From JAUIEH01 sp964483375 (lineage in GTDB: Bacteria > Pseudomonadota > Alphaproteobacteria > Caulobacterales > Maricaulaceae): a DNA stretch of 64,000 nucleotides. A model generated the notes under the pieces. That model did not search any database, was not told the DNA's origin, and saw only the letters and a program-made list of their open reading frames with translations. The translations under genes were made by a program, and so were the position numbers. Positions 60,106-64,000 of the stretch are shown piece by piece. Location: contig CAZABJ010000003.1 in assembly GCA_964483375.1 (NCBI GenBank), forward strand, positions 1-64,000, given 5' to 3'. The first letter of the stretch is position 1. Every line of letters starts with the position of its first letter.

Positions 60106-60432
60106 ATGGCCGACGCGCGCATGATCTACACCACTTGGCCCAACCCGGAGAGCGCCGCGGAGGCTGGCAGAACGCTGGTTGAAGAACGCTTGGCGGCATG
60201 CGTGAACGTGCTGCCCGGCGCGTTCACGTTTTCCTGGTGGGAGGGCCAGGTCAACGCCGAGCCTGAGGTGGTGATGTTCGTGAAGACGACGGTCGCGCGA
60301 ACCCGCAAGCTGCGCGAGCGCTTAATCGAACTCCATCCCTATGAGCTACCCGCCATCGTCGCGATCGAAATCGACAAGGGCGGCTCCCACCCCTCCTATC
60401 TCGATTGGATTTCGCAAGAGGCCAAAGGCTAA
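60106..60432 (+). CDS. cutA: Divalent-cation tolerance protein CutA
   Basis: CutA is a small trimeric protein of uncertain function, linked to copper and divalent-cation tolerance. The 108-residue product has 'YTTWPNPESAAEAGRTLVEERLAACVNVLPGAFTFSWWEGQV' (the conserved ERLAACVN core) and 'ELHPYELPAIVAIEI', ending 'YLDWISQE'. AGGAG lies 10 nt before ATG 60106. It is followed by a strong hairpin. Confidence 0.93.
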   Translation: MADARMIYTTWPNPESAAEAGRTLVEERLAACVNVLPGAFTFSWWEGQVNAEPEVVMFVKTTVARTRKLRERLIELHPYELPAIVAIEIDKGGSHPSYLDWISQEAKG

Positions 60433-60439
60433 GCAGCGA

Positions 60440-60466
60440 CCAAGGGGCGGATCTGATCCGCCTTGG
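60440..60466. terminator. Hairpin between cutA and the M13 peptidase gene
   Basis: CCAA-GG-GGCGGATC and GATCCGCC-TTGG pair over 12 bp with a two-base bulge and a one-base loop, 8 bp after cutA. No T-run on either strand. Probably a bidirectional terminator for the two converging genes. Confidence 0.5.
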
Positions 60467-60501
60467 AAACGGCGGCCAGCGCGCGCTGGTCGCAGGCCCA
60501 A

Positions 60502-62562
60502 TCACCAAATGCTGACGCGACGTTCCGGCGGCAGGTAGAGCGCATCGCCCTCCGCCACGTCGAAAGCCTCATACCAAGCGTCCATATTCCGAACGACGCC
60601 GTTCACGCGGAATTCGCTGGGGCTGTGGGGCACGGTCAGCAGGCGCTCGCGGAGCGCATCCTCCCGGTACATGCCGCGCCACACCTGCGCCCAGGCGAGG
60701 AAAAAGCGCTGCTCGCCGGTGAAGCCGTCGATGATCGGCGGTTCGCCATGCTGGGCGATATGGCGCTGATAGGCGGCGTAAGCCATCTGCAGCCCGCCCA
60801 GATCGCCGATGTTCTCGCCGAGCGTTAGCTCTCCGTTCACCGTCATGCCGTCGATCGGCGCATAGCTGTTGTACTGCGCGATCAGCTCATTTGCGCGCTC
60901 GCGAAACCGCGCGTCGGATCCCGCCGTCCACCAGTCTCGGATCAGCCCGCTGGGGTCGAACTGCCGCCCCTGGTCATCAAAACCATGACTGATTTCATGG
61001 CCGATCACGCCGCCGATGGCGCCGTAATTCACCGCCGGATCGGCGAGCGGATCAAAGAAAGGCGGCTGCAGGATCGCAGCGGGGAACGTGATTTGGTTCA
61101 ACAGCGGATTGTAAGAGGCGTTCACCGTTTGGGCGTTGAAGCTCCAAAGCTCCCGATCAACCGGTCCGCCCAAGCGCTCCACCTGCAGATCCCAGGAGAA
61201 TTCTAGCGACCGCATGGCGTTGCCGATCGGGTCCGTCGGGTCGATGACCAGCGAAGAATAATCGATCCATTGGTCAGGATGACCAATGCGGGGCTCGAAC
61301 GTATCGAGTTTTGCGAGCGCGGTTGCGCGCGTCTCATCGTCCATCCAGTCCAAGTTTTGCAGACGCTCGGCGAAGGCCGCCCGAAGATTGGCGACCAGCT
61401 CCTCCATCATCGCCCGGTGGCCCGCTGGAAAGTGGCGCTCCACATACACCTGGCCCACCGCTTCGCCCATGCGCGCGTTGAGCAGCGAGATACCGCGCTC
61501 CCAGCGCGGGGGCGGCTCCAGGGTCCCTCGCAAGGTCCGGCTATAGAAATTGAAGCTCGCTTGATCGAATGCGTCGCCGAGATAGCCGGTGTACGCGTCG
61601 ATAAGGTGGAACAGCAGATAAGCGCGCCAGGTCTCGACCGGGGTCTCCGTCAAAATCTCACTCGCCTCGGCGATGGCGGTCGTCTGGGCCACGACGATCG
61701 TGTCGACGGAGTCCAGTCCCAGCGCCGCGGCGATCAGCGTCCAATCGAAGGCGGGCGACAACGCCTGTAGCTCGTCGCGGCTCATCGGATTGTAGATTTC
61801 CGAAATCCGACGCGACCGCGATCGCGTCCAATGGCTCTGTGCGAGACGGGTCTCAAGGTCGACAATCGCGTCGGCCCTCGCGGTCTCTGCGGAAAGCCCT
61901 GCGAGTTCGAAAATCTCGACGATGTAGTCGCGATAGGCCGCGCGGAAGCCGACCATCCGCTCGTCATTGCTGAGGTAATAGTCCCGGTCGGGCAGTCCCA
62001 GACCGCCTTGGCCGAGAAAGACGGCGTATCGGGTCGTATCGGCGGGGTCGGGAATGACGCCCAACCCGAACGGCGCTTGGTTGTCGAGCGCGGTGAAGGC
62101 GCGCTGGAGGTCTTCTGCGGTGGCGATCGCTTGGATTTCGGCGATTCGCCCTGCAAGCGGGGCGATGCCGGCCTCGTTCATGGCTTCTGTGTTCATCCAG
62201 GCGGTGAAGAAGTCCCCGACCTGTTGTTCGACCGAGCCTGGACCAGCGTCGTCAGCGGCGGACAGCTCTTCGATAATGGCGCGGACTTGTTGGTCGGAGC
62301 GGTCTCGAAGCGCGGTGAAAATTCCGTAGCTGTCTCGGTCGGCGGGGATTTCATAGGCGTCCAACCAGGCGCCGTTGGCGTAGCGGAAAAAATCGTCGCC
62401 CGGGTCGACAGACATGTCGAACGCCGTGTCGTCATATCCCCAGCTGCCGGTTTCAGGTCCGCTCACAGCGGGTTCCAGCGCCGCTTCGCCGGTCACGTTG
62501 GCGCATGCGATCACAGCGCTGATAGCGATGAGGCCGACGCCGGCCGACAAGAGCTTCCGCAT
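60502..62562 (-). CDS. M13-family zinc metallopeptidase (neprilysin-like), exported
   Basis: This extracytoplasmic endopeptidase has 686 residues. The N-terminus is a signal peptide with a weak lipobox (VIAC, Cys20). The catalytic part has 'NPLLNQITFPAAILQPPFFD', the zinc motif HEISH in 'GGVIGHEISHGFDDQGRQFD', the third ligand in 'GENIGDLGGLQMAY', and the C-terminal 'RVNGVVRNMDAWYEAFDV' and 'RVSIW' typical of M13. The N-terminal domain from about 45 ('FDMSVDPGDDFFRYANGAWL') matches the PepO/neprilysin group. It converges on cutA. Confidence 0.95.
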   Translation of the reverse strand: MRKLLSAGVGLIAISAVIACANVTGEAALEPAVSGPETGSWGYDDTAFDMSVDPGDDFFRYANGAWLDAYEIPADRDSYGIFTALRDRSDQQVRAIIEELSAADDAGPGSVEQQVGDFFTAWMNTEAMNEAGIAPLAGRIAEIQAIATAEDLQRAFTALDNQAPFGLGVIPDPADTTRYAVFLGQGGLGLPDRDYYLSNDERMVGFRAAYRDYIVEIFELAGLSAETARADAIVDLETRLAQSHWTRSRSRRISEIYNPMSRDELQALSPAFDWTLIAAALGLDSVDTIVVAQTTAIAEASEILTETPVETWRAYLLFHLIDAYTGYLGDAFDQASFNFYSRTLRGTLEPPPRWERGISLLNARMGEAVGQVYVERHFPAGHRAMMEELVANLRAAFAERLQNLDWMDDETRATALAKLDTFEPRIGHPDQWIDYSSLVIDPTDPIGNAMRSLEFSWDLQVERLGGPVDRELWSFNAQTVNASYNPLLNQITFPAAILQPPFFDPLADPAVNYGAIGGVIGHEISHGFDDQGRQFDPSGLIRDWWTAGSDARFRERANELIAQYNSYAPIDGMTVNGELTLGENIGDLGGLQMAYAAYQRHIAQHGEPPIIDGFTGEQRFFLAWAQVWRGMYREDALRERLLTVPHSPSEFRVNGVVRNMDAWYEAFDVAEGDALYLPPERRVSIW

Positions 62563-62800
62563 TGCACCCCTCTCCCCTCAGCACGTCGCTGGCTGAGCGC
62601 GCCGCTTCATAGGCGCTCGCGATCGTCACGACCGCTCCGGTATCCAGGAGCGATACCTGGCGCGGTTCGAGGAGAAAACCAAGCCGAGCCCATGGCCAGG
62701 CAGTGGGGAAATGCGCGGCCCGCGCCTATTCGCGAGCCGCGTATTCCCTGTGGTGCAAGCGGGCCCCGGACCTCTCGGGGGCGTCGAACGTCAGCCGATA

Positions 62801-63367
62801 TCAGCCTTTCGGCGACGGCGTGGCGCTCTCACCGAGAATATCGGACAAGTTTTGCTGCGCCAGTTCGGCGGCTTCGGGATATTCGGTCTGGTTGGCGGCG
62901 ATGCGATACCACTCGATTGCGGCATTGCGGTCTTGGGTCAGACCACCGCGACCGTAGTCGTAAAACACGCCGATATTGTTGGCGGCCATCATGTCGCCGC
63001 GCTCCCAACCAAGCCGGAACAAGCGAAGCGCTTCAACGTCATTGACCGGGAAGTTGACCCCGCCATTGGCGTGCAGATATCCGTGGTTCGTCGGCGCGGT
63101 GATGTGGCCGTAACTGGTCGCAGCTTCGTACAACCGGGCCGCGGTGACGAAGTCGCCCGCTTCTTCATAGTCGAACGCCAAGTTGAACAGCGCTTCGCCG
63201 TTGTCATAGGCCGCCGCTTGTTCGGCGTTGATTGCAGCCGGTCCGATGTCGGAGAGCCCCGAACCGCCGGAGGCGGGCGCGCCGGGACCTTTCTGTGCAA
63301 GTGCCGGGGCGATCGCTGCGGCGCTCAGCGCCAAGCCCGTGAGAAGAATGCGGAATGCGGAATTCAT
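62801..63367 (-). CDS. Exported Sel1/TPR-like repeat protein
   Basis: The 188-residue product has a signal peptide (to about 25, ALAQK), then helical repeats: 'ALFNLAFDYEEAGDFVTAARLYEAATSYGH', 'VEALRLFRLGWERGDMMAANNIGVFYDYG' and 'RNAAIEWYRIAANQTEYPEAAELAQQNL', following the Sel1-like pattern A-x-x-L-G-x-x-Y-x-x-G. About three units. Likely a protein-interaction module in the periplasm; no partner can be named. It precedes the receptor end by 84 bp on the same strand. Confidence 0.78.
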   Translation of the reverse strand: MNSAFRILLTGLALSAAAIAPALAQKGPGAPASGGSGLSDIGPAAINAEQAAAYDNGEALFNLAFDYEEAGDFVTAARLYEAATSYGHITAPTNHGYLHANGGVNFPVNDVEALRLFRLGWERGDMMAANNIGVFYDYGRGGLTQDRNAAIEWYRIAANQTEYPEAAELAQQNLSDILGESATPSPKG

Positions 63368-63451
63368 GTCGTCAGCCTCGTTTTGGACGTGTGGGCGAAT
63401 GCCGAGACTACCGGGGAAAAGGGCGAGCGTGCGGCGAGAGCAAAACTTTTT

Positions 63452-64000
63452 TTAAAAACGACGCTCTACGGCGATGCGGGCGCGGGTCCCTTGGCCGAAC
63501 ACGCCGGGCGCGATTTCGATGTCTTCGTTGAAGATATTCGATACTTCGGCGGATAACGCCCAGCGACGGTCCCTCGGCTCCCACCTTATGCCGGCCGACA
63601 CCACGGTTGCGTCCTCCAAGCTCTCAGCGCCGAGAAGATCGCCTGTGCGGCCCGCGGCATGGGTGACCGACACCGAGGCGCGGACATTGGCGGGGTGAAG
63701 ATAGCTGAATGTCGCCGACACCTCATCACGCGCGGCGAAAGGCAGGGGCGCGCCGTTTTGAAGGCCAGGATCGCGGTTTTCCGTCCAGGTACGGCGCGCC
63801 TGTAGGGCGACGGCGACGCGTTCGGAGAGCTGCGCCTCCACGCCCGCGGCCACCGTATCGAGGCGGGCGTCATTCGCCTGATACGCCGCCACGCTTGCTC
63901 GTGCGCCCGGCAGCGGCGCGCGGGCGCCGTCGATTTCCTGCCTTTCCGCGTCAACAAAGACGAATGCGCGCTCGCTAAGCTCGGCCTCCAACCGGATCCG
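63452..64000 (-). CDS. TonB-dependent receptor, C-terminal fragment
   Basis: The last ~180 residues of an outer-membrane beta-barrel receptor; the frame is open to the window edge, so the start lies outside. Strand pairs alternate aromatic and polar residues ('ERVAVALQARRTWTENRDPGLQNGAPLPFAARDEVSATFSYL', 'RWALSAEVSNIFNEDIEI') and the protein ends in Phe ('RIAVERRF'), the usual C-terminal signal for outer-membrane insertion. The 'EVSNIFNEDIE' segment is typical of TonB-dependent receptors. Substrate unknown. Confidence 0.8.
   Translation of the reverse strand, partial: RIRLEAELSERAFVFVDAERQEIDGARAPLPGARASVAAYQANDARLDTVAAGVEAQLSERVAVALQARRTWTENRDPGLQNGAPLPFAARDEVSATFSYLHPANVRASVSVTHAAGRTGDLLGAESLEDATVVSAGIRWEPRDRRWALSAEVSNIFNEDIEIAPGVFGQGTRARIAVERRF

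Overview
The window is GC-rich DNA from an alphaproteobacterium of the Caulobacter/Maricaulis/Hyphomonas kind (Caulobacterales sensu lato). The evidence is the gene order icd - alaS - recA - cckA - flhB - fliR - fliQ, a CckA-type hybrid kinase, CtrA-like sites (TTAACCAT and TTAA-N7-TTAA) beside flagellar genes, a sigma-54-like promoter before flgF, and a Rieske/cytochrome b/cytochrome c1 operon. I see no rRNA, tRNA, CRISPR array, insertion sequence or prophage. The window opens inside icd and ends inside a TonB-dependent receptor gene.

Layout. 1-5000: the 3' end of icd, a small unknown gene, alaS and recA. 5085-15861: cell-cycle and flagellar export genes (cckA, flhB, fliR, fliQ), then a PH-like membrane protein and a secreted M14 peptidase, then the rod genes flgB-flgC-fliE and, divergently, fliO-fliP. 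15940-17513: a secreted protein made of 11-residue VESFPDF repeats, a crotonase and an NTF2-like protein. 17524-27521: a minus-strand fliL-fliM-DUF6468-motE operon followed by a 1174-residue TPR protein, and divergent flgF-flgG-flgA-flgH.

27542-38728: accessory and housekeeping genes. They include an AT-rich four-cysteine microprotein, an ECF sigma factor coupled to a DUF6768 membrane protein, a Bcr/CflA transporter, rlmJ, a second crotonase, apt, a WecG/TagA-type glycosyltransferase, a trypsin fused to a five-blade propeller-like repeat array, and mtnP translationally coupled to one of two related secreted proteins. 38868-46787: petABC, trmL-hemF, two small YodC/DUF2158-like genes, and a tightly overlapping DUF1285 - NUDIX - DUF6111 - cca operon.

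46883-53611: a MoxR - DUF58 - BatA/DUF4159 - VWA/amidotransferase-like membrane operon, followed by a CheY-like regulator. 54258-57873: a small lipoprotein behind a perfect TTAA-N7-TTAA box, then four secreted genes carrying six copies of one two-cysteine, PPC-like domain. This is the most distinctive accessory locus in the window. 57983-64000: a secreted unknown, queE-queC, cutA, an M13 peptidase, a Sel1-like protein and the receptor fragment.

The flagellar genes together supply the export gate (FlhB, FliO, FliP, FliQ, FliR), the rod (FlgB, FlgC, FlgF, FlgG, FliE), the L-ring (FlgH) and P-ring assembly factor (FlgA), the switch (FliM) and stator-associated parts (FliL, MotE). They sit beside cckA, whose pathway activates CtrA in Caulobacter. 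Start sites were chosen by family alignment and ribosome binding sites. Functions given for unknown genes are limited to what the sequence shows.
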